Assembly: GCA_028718845.1 (NCBI GenBank)
Contig: JAQULA010000091.1
Span: 1 to 7,059, forward strand
Reading direction: 5' to 3'
DNA: 7,059 bases
DNA from: Candidatus Omnitrophota bacterium
Lineage (GTDB): Bacteria; Omnitrophota; Gorgyraeia; B26-G9
Shown: positions 1 to 6,199 of the stretch, piece after piece
Layout: each line of letters starts with the position of its first letter
Position numbering within the stretch: the first letter of the stretch is position 1
Program-made: the position numbers and the translations under genes
Notes under the pieces: generated by a model
Seen by the model: only the letters and a program-made list of their open reading frames with translations
What the model was told of the DNA's origin: nothing
Database searches by the model: none

Positions 1-478
1 TATATCGTTGGCAGGCGGCGAGTTCCTGTTCAAGGATTCGCATGGTCCAGCGGAAATTAAGGCATCCGGTGAGTTCATCGTACTGGGCAAGTTTTTTGAA
101 TTCATCTTTAAGCCGGTTTTGTTTACCGGAGATGTATCCCAGGATAGTGCCGCAAAGGTAATAAATAAGAAAAATCGTGTAGAGTGAATTGAGAATCGCG
201 GCATCGAGTATTTCCCGGTGGGTAATCCGCAAATTGGCAAAATGCAGGGCCGAGGCAAGTGTGGCCGTGAGAAAGCCCCCTTCCAGCCCGAACCAAAAAG
301 TCGACAGCGCGATCAGTAGAATATAGCTGTGACCGAGAAAAGGCATCGTTACCGGGAAATAGGTTATGATTATCTGCAGGATGACAAAGCAAAGCAGGAT
401 CATGACAACCAGGGGAAACGCCGGATGGATCGACCGGGAAAGATACTTTTTAAATTGTGTAAAGCTCAGCTTTATCAT
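1..478 (-). CDS. Membrane-anchored diguanylate cyclase (GGDEF protein), N-terminal part only
   Basis: The minus strand from an ATG at 478 reads 159 codons without a stop to the window edge, so the C-terminus is missing. Three hydrophobic stretches are visible at about residues 21-41, 51-81 and 91-117, which suggests a small membrane sensor module. After a short charged linker (119-129) comes LAQYDELTGCLNFR (130-143), the usual opening of a GGDEF domain (D-x-LTG-x-x-N-x-R), followed by an E-rich helix ending in RY at 158-159. Proteins of this family make cyclic di-GMP from two GTP at the inner face of the membrane. The GG(D/E)EF active site itself lies outside the window, so catalytic competence cannot be judged. 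The membrane part is not a family I can name. No Shine-Dalgarno sequence is visible; the ATG was chosen because it precedes the first amphipathic/hydrophobic segment. It is divergent from the lipase gene and probably unrelated to it. Confidence 0.82.
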   Translation of the reverse strand, partial: MIKLSFTQFKKYLSRSIHPAFPLVVMILLCFVILQIIITYFPVTMPFLGHSYILLIALSTFWFGLEGGFLTATLASALHFANLRITHREILDAAILNSLYTIFLIYYLCGTILGYISGKQNRLKDEFKKLAQYDELTGCLNFRWTMRILEQELAACQRY

Positions 479-538
479 GAAGTTTTTTTGAATGATTATT
501 GTTGCCGGGTATTTTCCAGCTTTAACAACTTTGTTTAT

Positions 539-567
539 ATGATACCGTTAAGCGGGCGGATTTTCAA
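539..567 (-). promoter_or_regulatory. Putative sigma-70-like promoter of the GGDEF gene
   Basis: On the minus strand TTGAAA (567-562) and TATCAT (544-539) are separated by 17 bp, each matching the consensus at 5 of 6 bases. The expected transcript would have a leader of roughly 55 nt before the ATG at 478. On the plus strand a TATAAT lies at 568-573, towards the lipase gene, but I see no matching -35 box for it. Prediction by eye only. Confidence 0.5.
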
Positions 568-675
568 TATAATTTACATAATTTTTTGACCGCGGGGGGA
601 GCCGGAGCGGCAAGGCGGTTCCGGAGCGGAATTTTTATCTCGCCGGCGGAGTTTTCTTGAGGTACAATAATACCC

Positions 676-1497
676 ATGCTGACCGACGAAAAAAGCGGAA
701 TAATGTACCGTTGCTGGCGGGGTGCCGCTCCCCGGGCGATTGTGCTGCTTGTCCATGGATTGGGCGGGCATTGCAGCCGCTGGGAATTTCTGGCGCGGTA
801 TTTACAGCAGAACGGAATTGCCGGGTATGCCCTGGAACTGCGCGGTTTCGGCCAAACCCCGGGGTTGCCGGGCGATGTCGATTCCTTTGAAACTTACTTT
901 GCGGACATACGTTCCTTGCATGGCTTGATTACCCGAGATTTTCCCGGCAAAAAGGTGTTTTTGTTGGGCGAAAGTCTGGGCGGGCTGCTGGCGTTCACAA
1001 TGGCAATCAAGCATCCGGGCTTTTTTAACGGACTTATTTGTATTGCCCCGGCATTTCTCAGCCGATTGAAGTTTTCCCCGGCGCAGTATGTCCAAGTATT
1101 TTCGGCGTTGTGCTATGCCCCGCGTAAGCAGTTTATCGTGCCGTTTAACAGTCAGATGTGTACCCGCGATGTCGCGTATCAGCGGATCATGGATCAGGAT
1201 AATCGCGAGCATCGCCTGGCCAGCGCGCGGTTTTTAGTGAATATTCTGACCGCGCAATTTTACGCAAACCGGGTAAAAACCAAGCTGGCTGTCCCGGCCT
1301 TGTTTTTATTCGGCGGCAATGACGTTTTGGTGAAAACGGGGGCAATCCGTGCGGTTTTCGATGGGTTGAAAGTTGTCGATAAAAAAATCATCGAATATCC
1401 GCAAATGTATCACGCCCTGTCGATCGATCTGGAGCGGGAAAAGGTGTTCGCGGACATCGCCGGCTGGATCGAAAAACATTGCGCAAAGAGCGAATAG
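676..1497 (+). CDS. Alpha/beta hydrolase, monoacylglycerol lipase / lysophospholipase-like
   Basis: This 273-residue protein has the layout of the monoacylglycerol lipase group (serine aminopeptidase S33 / Hydrolase_4 fold). Visible parts are the oxyanion-hole motif HGLGGH (27-32), the strand-turn ELRGFGQT (54-61), the nucleophile elbow GESLG with Ser100 (98-102), the acid Asp216 in GGNDVLV, and the catalytic His246 in MYHAL. The C-terminal stretch HALSIDLEREKVFADI..W resembles the same region of monoacylglycerol lipases. Members hydrolyse monoacylglycerols or lysophospholipids to free fatty acid and glycerol or a glycerol derivative. No signal peptide is seen, so it should act in the cytoplasm. 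It is 83 nt upstream of glpK, which fits a role in releasing glycerol. The ATG at 676 has only a distant GAGG (659-662), and an internal ATG at codon 10 (703) is possible. The substrate is inferred; another carboxylic ester is possible. Confidence 0.85.
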   Translation: MLTDEKSGIMYRCWRGAAPRAIVLLVHGLGGHCSRWEFLARYLQQNGIAGYALELRGFGQTPGLPGDVDSFETYFADIRSLHGLITRDFPGKKVFLLGESLGGLLAFTMAIKHPGFFNGLICIAPAFLSRLKFSPAQYVQVFSALCYAPRKQFIVPFNSQMCTRDVAYQRIMDQDNREHRLASARFLVNILTAQFYANRVKTKLAVPALFLFGGNDVLVKTGAIRAVFDGLKVVDKKIIEYPQMYHALSIDLEREKVFADIAGWIEKHCAKSE

Positions 1498-1509
1498 CGA
1501 GCGAATAGT
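1488..1509 (+). repeat. 11-bp tandem duplication across the lipase stop codon
   Basis: GAGCGAATAGC (1488-1498) is followed directly by GAGCGAATAGT (1499-1509), 10 of 11 bases identical. The first unit contains the last codons and the TAG stop (1495-1497) of the lipase gene. The second unit repeats the same stop further on, so loss of one unit would not change the protein. Confidence 0.8.
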
Positions 1510-1518
1510 AAAAATTAT

Positions 1519-1567
1519 CAGTACGCACAAATCAATACGCAATACTCACGACGCATTACGGATAACC
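1519..1567. repeat. Degenerate heptamer array, 7 units of 7 bp (consensus CAnTACG)
   Basis: The spacer between the lipase and glpK can be cut without gaps into seven 7-bp units starting at 1519. Clear units are CAGTACG (1519-1525), CAATACG (1533-1539), CAATACT (1540-1546) and CATTACG (1554-1560); CACAAAT, CACGACG and GATAACC are more diverged. The array stops just before the glpK Shine-Dalgarno GGAGG (1570-1574). The pattern recalls the short tandemly repeated heptanucleotides (STRR) known from cyanobacterial spacers. Function unknown. Confidence 0.7.
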
Positions 1568-1580
1568 GCGGAGGAGCATT

Positions 1581-3062
1581 ATGGACTATATTTTAGCCAT
1601 TGACCAGGGTACGACCGGGAGCCGGGCGATCATCTATGACCGCGGGGGGAGGAAAATAGCCGGGGCGTATAAAGAATTCCCCCAGTATTTTCCCAGGCCG
1701 GGGTGGGTTGAACATGACCCGGAAGAGATATGGCAGAGCGTGCTGTCATCGATACAGAAGGTTTTGAAGCAGGCGCCCCGGGCGAAAATCGCCGCGATCG
1801 GGATCACCAATCAACGGGAAACTACCGTGGTGTGGGACCACGTAACCGGCAAGCCGGTGTATAACGCCATTGTCTGGCAATGCCGCCGCACCGCGCAGCG
1901 CTGCGACGCGCTGAAACGGGAAAAGGGCGAGAAAGAATTTTTCCGCGACGCGACCGGACTGCCGATCGATGCCTATTTTTCGGCGACGAAACTGGAATGG
2001 ATATTGAAGCATGTCCCCGGGGCTTTGGCGAAGGCACAACAGGAACGGTTATTGTTCGGGACTACCGACAGCTGGGTGTTGTGGAAATTGACCGGGGGTA
2101 GAGTCCATGCCACGGATTATACCAATGCCTCGCGCACGATGATGTTCAATATCAAGACCCTGGACTGGGACAACCGTATCCTGAAGAAGTTCGGGGTCCC
2201 GCGGTCCATGCTTCCGCAGGTAAAGCCCTCTTCCGGATATTTCGGAGTAACGGTCAAACATGGCAGGCTATCGGAGGGAATTCCGGTTTGCGGTATTGCC
2301 GGGGATCAGCAGGCCGCGTTATTCGGCCAAGGTTGTTTTGAACCCGGGACAATGAAAAATACTTACGGGACCGGTTGCTTTTTGCTGTTGAATACCGGCC
2401 GGAAACGGGTAGCGTCGAAGTATGGGCTGATCACCACTTTAGGCTGCGATAGCCGGGGACAACCTTGTTATGTACTGGAAGGCGCGGTATTTATTGCCGG
2501 GGCGGCGATTCAGTGGCTGCGCGACGGACTGGGCCTGCTGGCATCGGCGCCGGAATCGGAGCGCATGGCCATGGCGGTTAATGATAATGCCGGAGTTTAT
2601 TTTGTCCCGGCATTAGTAGGATTAGGCGCGCCGTATTGGGACCAGAATGCCCGCGGAAGCATATTCGGGATCACCCGCGGTACGGACAAGAATCATATCG
2701 TGCGCGCCGCATTAGAGGCGATGGGTTATCAGACCAATGATGTGGTGCGGGCGATGGAAAAAGATTCAAAATTAAAAATCCGGAGTTTGAAAGTCGACGG
2801 CGGAGCGGTGGCGAATAATTTTCTCTGCCGGTTTCAGGCCGATATCCTGGGCATTGATGTGATCAGGCCGAAGATAATCGAGATTACTTCGCTGGGCGCG
2901 GCGTATTTGGCCGGTTTGGCGGTCGGGTTCTGGAAAAACGCGGCCCAGATCCGCAAGTGCTGGAAACAGGACCGGGTGTTCAAGCCGGGACTGTCGAAAA
3001 GTAAGCGAGAGGCACTGTATCAGGGATGGGCAAAGGCGGTGGAGAGGACGCTATCGCGATAG
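1581..3062 (+). CDS. glpK: Glycerol kinase
   Basis: This is a full-length FGGY-family glycerol kinase of 493 residues, close to the usual size of about 500. It phosphorylates glycerol with ATP to sn-glycerol-3-phosphate in the cytoplasm. Visible signatures are the phosphate-binding DQGTTGSR (8-15), WVEHDPEEIW (42-51), GITNQRET with the substrate-binding Arg79-Glu80, NAIVWQCRRT (95-104), Tyr132, TDYTNASRTM (178-187), GIAGDQQAALFGQ with the catalytic-base candidate Asp242, NTYGTGCF (260-267), GLGAPYWD (347-354) and VDGGAVANNF (405-414). GGAGG at 1570-1574 lies 6 nt before the ATG and fixes the start. The loop at 225-235 lacks the glycine-rich GKGGTR segment that binds fructose-1,6-bisphosphate in the Escherichia coli enzyme, so that control is probably absent. 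The gene lies 83 nt after the lipase and 249 nt before the glycerol-3-phosphate dehydrogenase. No glycerol facilitator gene is present in the window. Confidence 0.97.
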   Translation: MDYILAIDQGTTGSRAIIYDRGGRKIAGAYKEFPQYFPRPGWVEHDPEEIWQSVLSSIQKVLKQAPRAKIAAIGITNQRETTVVWDHVTGKPVYNAIVWQCRRTAQRCDALKREKGEKEFFRDATGLPIDAYFSATKLEWILKHVPGALAKAQQERLLFGTTDSWVLWKLTGGRVHATDYTNASRTMMFNIKTLDWDNRILKKFGVPRSMLPQVKPSSGYFGVTVKHGRLSEGIPVCGIAGDQQAALFGQGCFEPGTMKNTYGTGCFLLLNTGRKRVASKYGLITTLGCDSRGQPCYVLEGAVFIAGAAIQWLRDGLGLLASAPESERMAMAVNDNAGVYFVPALVGLGAPYWDQNARGSIFGITRGTDKNHIVRAALEAMGYQTNDVVRAMEKDSKLKIRSLKVDGGAVANNFLCRFQADILGIDVIRPKIIEITSLGAAYLAGLAVGFWKNAAQIRKCWKQDRVFKPGLSKSKREALYQGWAKAVERTLSR

Positions 3063-3077
3063 GAGAAAAATTGAGGG

Positions 3078-3111
3078 ACGACCACTCCTCGCCAAAATAC
3101 GGCGAAGTCGT
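3078..3111. repeat. Imperfect hairpin just downstream of glpK
   Basis: Nested inverted repeats: ACGAC (3078-3082) pairs with GTCGT (3107-3111), and inside it TCGCC (3089-3093) pairs with GGCGA (3101-3105) around a 7-nt loop. It starts 16 nt after the glpK stop. The following GGACGAAGGACGAA (3113-3126) is a 7-bp unit present twice. No T-tract follows directly, so a classic terminator is not supported. Confidence 0.55.
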
Positions 3112-3151
3112 TAGGACGAAGGACGAAAAAGCAATAAAAGGTTTTATTTTT

Positions 3152-3262
3152 AGCGAACGAAGAGCCTGCCCGCCAAGCTTTATGGCGGGAGCGTGCGTCC
3201 ATCGTCCTAGTGATCCCGCTGTGTTTTGGCGGGAGAACGATCGTCCATCGGACTTCGGGTAT
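3152..3262. repeat. CCCGCC-hairpin intergenic repeat, copy A (two hairpins)
   Basis: It opens with AGCGAACGAAGAG (3152-3164), then a hairpin CCCGCCA (3169-3175) / TGGCGGG (3183-3189) with a 7-nt loop. A second hairpin follows, TCCCGC (3214-3219) / GCGGGA (3229-3234), and the unit closes with CGTCC-TCGG-CTTCGGGT (3242-3260). The opening and closing blocks match copy B at 6332-6396 at 12 of 13 and 18 of 21 positions. Copy B has only one hairpin, so A seems to have gained one. It occupies the spacer inside the glycerol cluster. No protein is credible here. Confidence 0.7.
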
Positions 3263-3270
3263 AGTAACTA

Positions 3271-3298
3271 TTGATAACCATTAATAACCTTTTATAAC
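3271..3298 (+). promoter_or_regulatory. Putative promoter of the glpA-like gene with 10-bp-spaced ATAACC repeats
   Basis: TTGATA (3271-3276) and TATAAC (3293-3298) are 16 bp apart, each 5 of 6 to the sigma-70 consensus. ATAACC occurs at 3274-3279, 3284-3289 and 3294-3299, exactly one helical turn apart, across the same segment. Transcription would begin near 3305, only a few bases before the ATG at 3312, giving a nearly leaderless message. That agrees with the absence of a Shine-Dalgarno sequence there. Confidence 0.45.
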
Positions 3299-3311
3299 CT
3301 AACTAAACACA

Positions 3312-4763
3312 ATGAAAATACATGACGTGATTATCATCGGCGCGGGAGTGACGGGCACGGCGATTGCCCGGCAATTGTCGCGTTATAAGCTGGATATCGC
3401 GGTTTTGGAAAAGGAAGAAGACCTGGCTTTCGGGGTTTCCAAATCCAACAGCGGAATTATTCATCCCGGCACGCAGAATCCCGTGGATTCGTTAAAAGGC
3501 CGTTTGTGTGTGCAGGGAAACCGCTTGATGCGCGTGATCGCGCGGGAATTGGGGGTTGATTTTAAGGAAGTCGGCGAATTGATCGTTGTTTTTCGGGAAG
3601 AAGATATTGCTGAGTTACAACAGATCAAGGAAGAAGCCGAGAAGCTGGGGGTTCCGGGATTAAAAATTGTTCGGCGGGAATGGCTGCGGCAACATGAACC
3701 GAATCTTTCGCCCGAGGCGGTCGCGGCATTATACGCGCCGACTGCCGGGATTGTCAGCCCATATCGTTTAGTCTATGACCTGGCGGAAAATGCGGTGAAG
3801 AACGGAGCGGAATTTTATACTCAGCACAAGGTGATTGCCATTGCCGCGATGCCCGCGCAATCAGCGTCTGCTTCGTGTTTTGAAATCACGACAACACGCG
3901 CCGCATTCAAATCCCGGTATGTTATCAATGCCGCCGGCTTATACGCCGATGATGTCTGCGCCATGGTCGGGATTAATGATGTGCGCATAACCCCGCGCAA
4001 GGGCGAGGAATTCATCCTGGATAAAAAGAAGGAGCACCTTACCCGGCATTTACTGTTTCCTTTGCCGACAAAAATCTCCAAAGGGATTCTGGTGATCAAA
4101 ACCGCCGACGGCAATCCGATGATCGGGCCGACGGCTGAAGATGTTTCGGATAAGGAAGATTTATCGACAACCGGCGCCGGGTTTGAAAAAGTATTAGCCG
4201 GGGTGCGGGGCATGCTGCCGTCAATCAACGCGAACGATGTCATCGCTTATTTTGCCGGATTACGGCCCGTGGCCGGGCACGATTTTATCATTCGCCATGA
4301 GGCCAAAGTGCCGGGGTTTATCACGGTTGCCGGGATCCAGTCCCCGGGATTGACCGCGGCTCCGGCGATCGCGGTATTCGTAGAACGTTTATTGGCCGAG
4401 CATGGCTTGAGATTGAAAAAGAAATGGTTATTTCATCGTTATCGGCAAAAGACCGTACATTTATTCGCGATACCGTTTGCAAAAACCAGGGCCTTGATAA
4501 AAAAAGACCGTGGTTACGGCGATATTGTCTGCCGCTGCGAGATGGTTTCCGCCAAAGAGGTGCGCGACGCGATCAAGCGCGGGGCAACGACGCTGGACGG
4601 GATAAAATTTCGTACCCGCGCTCAGGCCGGCCGCTGCCACGGCAGTTTTTGTACCACGCGGTTGATGAAAATTCTCGCGCAGGAAAAGGGCGTGCCGCTA
4701 ACGGAAATAACCAAAAAAGGAAAAGGGTCGCAAGTAGTGCGGGAGGACCGGGCGAATGCGTGA
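3312..4763 (+). CDS. glpA: GlpA-like FAD-dependent glycerol-3-phosphate dehydrogenase with C-terminal BFD-type iron-sulfur domain
   Basis: This 483-residue flavoprotein probably oxidises sn-glycerol-3-phosphate to dihydroxyacetone phosphate. It opens with a DAO-type Rossmann fold: IIIGAGVTG (7-15) with Glu33 for the FAD ribose, then SKSNSGIIHPG (43-53), a segment typical of GlpA-like proteins. NAAGLYADDV (206-215) and the FAD-proximal GLRPVAGHDFII (316-327) plus GIQSPGLTAAPA (341-352) complete the domain. The C-terminus (about 403-460) is a Fer2_BFD-like [2Fe-2S] domain with four cysteines, C407-x-C409 and C442-x4-C447. The start is forced: an in-frame TAA stands three codons upstream. No Shine-Dalgarno sequence is present (see the promoter at 3271-3298). 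The downstream flavoprotein gene overlaps by 8 nt, which implies translational coupling. No membrane segment and no GlpC gene are seen, so it is probably soluble. The related L-2-hydroxyglutarate oxidase is a less likely identity, given the neighbouring glpK and the BFD domain. Confidence 0.88.
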   Translation: MKIHDVIIIGAGVTGTAIARQLSRYKLDIAVLEKEEDLAFGVSKSNSGIIHPGTQNPVDSLKGRLCVQGNRLMRVIARELGVDFKEVGELIVVFREEDIAELQQIKEEAEKLGVPGLKIVRREWLRQHEPNLSPEAVAALYAPTAGIVSPYRLVYDLAENAVKNGAEFYTQHKVIAIAAMPAQSASASCFEITTTRAAFKSRYVINAAGLYADDVCAMVGINDVRITPRKGEEFILDKKKEHLTRHLLFPLPTKISKGILVIKTADGNPMIGPTAEDVSDKEDLSTTGAGFEKVLAGVRGMLPSINANDVIAYFAGLRPVAGHDFIIRHEAKVPGFITVAGIQSPGLTAAPAIAVFVERLLAEHGLRLKKKWLFHRYRQKTVHLFAIPFAKTRALIKKDRGYGDIVCRCEMVSAKEVRDAIKRGATTLDGIKFRTRAQAGRCHGSFCTTRLMKILAQEKGVPLTEITKKGKGSQVVREDRANA

Positions 4764-5739
4764 ACGGGATTTGGTTATTGTCGGCGGCGGCCCGGCAGGC
4801 ATGGCCGCGGCGCTTAGCGCGCATGAGCAGGGGGTTCAGGATATCCTGCTGATCGAACGCGACCAGTATCTGGGCGGTATCCTCAATCAATGTATTCATA
4901 CCGGATTCGGCCTTAATTATTTTAAGGAAATATTGACCGGCCCGGAATATGCCGAGCGGTTTATCAAAAAGATCCAGGCCGTTCCGCAGATCGAGGTAAG
5001 CCTGTGTTCTTTTGTCGTGAGCCTGACCGATGAAAAAGTGATTACCTTGCTGAGGCCCGGCTGTTTGGAGCAGATTAAAGCGCGGGCCCTGATTATGGCC
5101 ACCGGATGCCGGGAAAAAACCCGGGAGATGGTGCATATTGCCGGGACCCGGCCGGCCGGGATATTTTCCGCGGGCCTGGCCCAAAAGCTGATCAATATCG
5201 AAGGCCTGCTTCCGGGGAAACGGGTGGTGATTGTCGGTTCCGGGGATATCGGGTTGATCATGGCCCGCCGTTTTGTACTCGAAGGCGCCGAGGTTAAGGC
5301 CGTAATCGAGATTCAGCCGCAAAGCCGCGGCCTGGTGCGCAATCAGGTGCAATGCATCGAAGATTTCGAGATCCCGTTTTATTGTAATCATAAAATCGTC
5401 CGGATTTATGGGAATAAGCGGGTGGAAAAGGTGAGCGTGGCCAAGGTCGATGCTGAATTCAACGCCGTTGCCGGATCGCAGTTTGATATTGAATGCGATA
5501 CGGTACTGATTTCCGTAGGCCTGATCCCGGAGAATGAGTTGATCGAGATGGCCGGGGTGGAGCTCGATGCCCGGACCAATACCCCGAAGTCCGGACAACT
5601 GAACTCCACCTCAATTCCCGGTCTATTCGTCTGCGGTAATGCCTATAAGATTTATGATCTGGTCGACGCGGTTTCTAAAGACAGCGAGGCGGCCGGGAGG
5701 CAGGCTGCTGAATATCTTATTAATTATGAACACAGATAG
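4756..5739 (+). CDS. Thioredoxin-reductase-like FAD/NAD(P)-dependent oxidoreductase, partner of the GlpA-like protein
   Basis: This 327-residue pyridine nucleotide-disulfide-type flavoprotein has two nucleotide-binding folds. The FAD site is VGGGPAGMAAA (9-19) and the NAD(P) site is IVGSGDIGLIMA (159-170). ATGCRE (115-120) and the C-terminal FAD segment GLFVCGNAYKIYDLVDAV (289-306) complete the family pattern. The stretch GGILNQCIHTGFG (40-52), with Cys46, is characteristic of the version found beside GlpA-like dehydrogenases in Clostridia and Thermotogae. It lacks the CxxC redox pair of true thioredoxin reductases in the NAD domain, so a disulfide-reductase role is unlikely. It probably moves electrons between the GlpA-like flavin/iron-sulfur subunit and NAD(P) (inference). 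GGAGG (4742-4746) lies 9 nt before the ATG, inside the end of the upstream gene, and the two genes overlap by 8 nt. It corresponds to GlpB only by position, not in sequence. Confidence 0.87.
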   Translation: MRERDLVIVGGGPAGMAAALSAHEQGVQDILLIERDQYLGGILNQCIHTGFGLNYFKEILTGPEYAERFIKKIQAVPQIEVSLCSFVVSLTDEKVITLLRPGCLEQIKARALIMATGCREKTREMVHIAGTRPAGIFSAGLAQKLINIEGLLPGKRVVIVGSGDIGLIMARRFVLEGAEVKAVIEIQPQSRGLVRNQVQCIEDFEIPFYCNHKIVRIYGNKRVEKVSVAKVDAEFNAVAGSQFDIECDTVLISVGLIPENELIEMAGVELDARTNTPKSGQLNSTSIPGLFVCGNAYKIYDLVDAVSKDSEAAGRQAAEYLINYEHR

Positions 5740-5756
5740 ATTAGCTCCTAAGTAGA

Positions 5757-5834
5757 GAGAAAATCGCGGGGCGATGCCTGCCCCTGCACCCCAGCCTTCA
5801 TTTCTTTTGTGTGGACAAAAGAAACGAAGCAAAG
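5757..5834 (-). repeat. Left arm of a 78-bp inverted repeat pair
   Basis: Read on the minus strand, this segment aligns without gaps to 6200-6277 on the plus strand, 68 of 78 bases identical. It contains a perfect 10-bp stem, TTTCTTTTGT (5801-5810) with ACAAAAGAAA (5815-5824) around a 4-nt loop, and a second stem GGGGC (5768-5772) / GCCCC (5780-5784) around 7 nt. It starts 17 nt after the stop of the last glycerol-cluster gene and could shape the 3' end of that message. No T-tract follows, so I do not call it an intrinsic terminator. Confidence 0.85.
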
Positions 5835-6199
5835 AAAAACCACCCCCTGGAATTTTTTTGCGATGGGCTTATTTGTGGGGTGCAGCAGGTAAGATGATTC
5901 CGGTGATGCATTCAGCCCCGAAGCTTCGGGGCTTCACGCTGACAAGACATCCTTGCCTTGGCAGCGCTGCGGCCATCCTGGCCTACGTACACATCACCTC
6001 CATCAAAGCCCCTCAGCAGAAAATTCCAAAGGGGGAATACGAAGAGACCAATCGGTATCGTGGCCCCGTTGAAATTTTCTGGAAGTATTTTTAAATGAGC
6101 GCGTATTTTATGGAACGTAGTGAACATAAATTACGGCGCGAATTTATTCCGTCAAAATAGTGCAAAATACTTTTATTTTTGCACTGCTTATGTGCGGGG
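5835..6199. other. Gene-free, hairpin-rich core between the inverted repeat arms
   Basis: This stretch has no credible gene. Structures found by eye are: CCCCC-T-GGAATTTT (5843-5856) inverted against AAAATTCC-AAA-GGGGG (6020-6035); an 18-bp perfect palindrome GCCCCGAAGCTTCGGGGC (5915-5932); a 10-bp palindrome GCAGCGCTGC (5961-5970); GGCC/GGCC (5971-5974, 5980-5983) around 5 nt; a long imperfect hairpin with arms 6092-6112 and 6125-6146 (18 of 22 aligned positions pairing) and a 12-nt loop; and a 9-bp stem AGTGCAAAA (6159-6167) / TTTTGCACT (6177-6185). The density of paired segments suggests a structured RNA or a palindromic DNA element. The minus strand of 5912-6127 is open for 71 codons but has no recognisable protein features. 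Confidence 0.6.

Noticed and set aside
1519..1567. CRISPR array
   Set aside because: Units are 7 bp with no spacers between them and no cas genes are present.
587..1651. Identical 15-mer TGACCGCGGGGGGAG at 587-601 and 1637-1651
   Set aside because: One copy is normal glpK coding sequence (an Asp-Arg-Gly-Gly stretch). The other is in a GC-rich spacer. No flanking similarity supports a functional repeat.
3133..3150. AATAAA/TTTATT stem followed by Ts, as an intrinsic terminator after glpK
   Set aside because: The stem is A-T only and short, so it is too weak to call a terminator.
3026..3274. An 82-codon frame overlapping the glpK end and spacer
   Set aside because: It starts inside glpK in another frame and continues through hairpins of repeat copy A. 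No domain or ribosome site.
4573..5598. A 341-codon open frame on the minus strand
   Set aside because: It lies entirely antisense to the GlpA-like C-terminus and the following flavoprotein, both well supported by motifs. Its sequence is low in recognisable features and rich in His, Pro and Gln, as expected from the complement of GC-rich coding DNA.
5912..6127. A 71-codon minus-strand frame with DGGDVYVGQDGRSAAKAR
   Set aside because: It covers the palindromes at 5915-5970, has no ribosome site and no known domain. I treat it as translated repeat, though similar spurious proteins could exist in databases.
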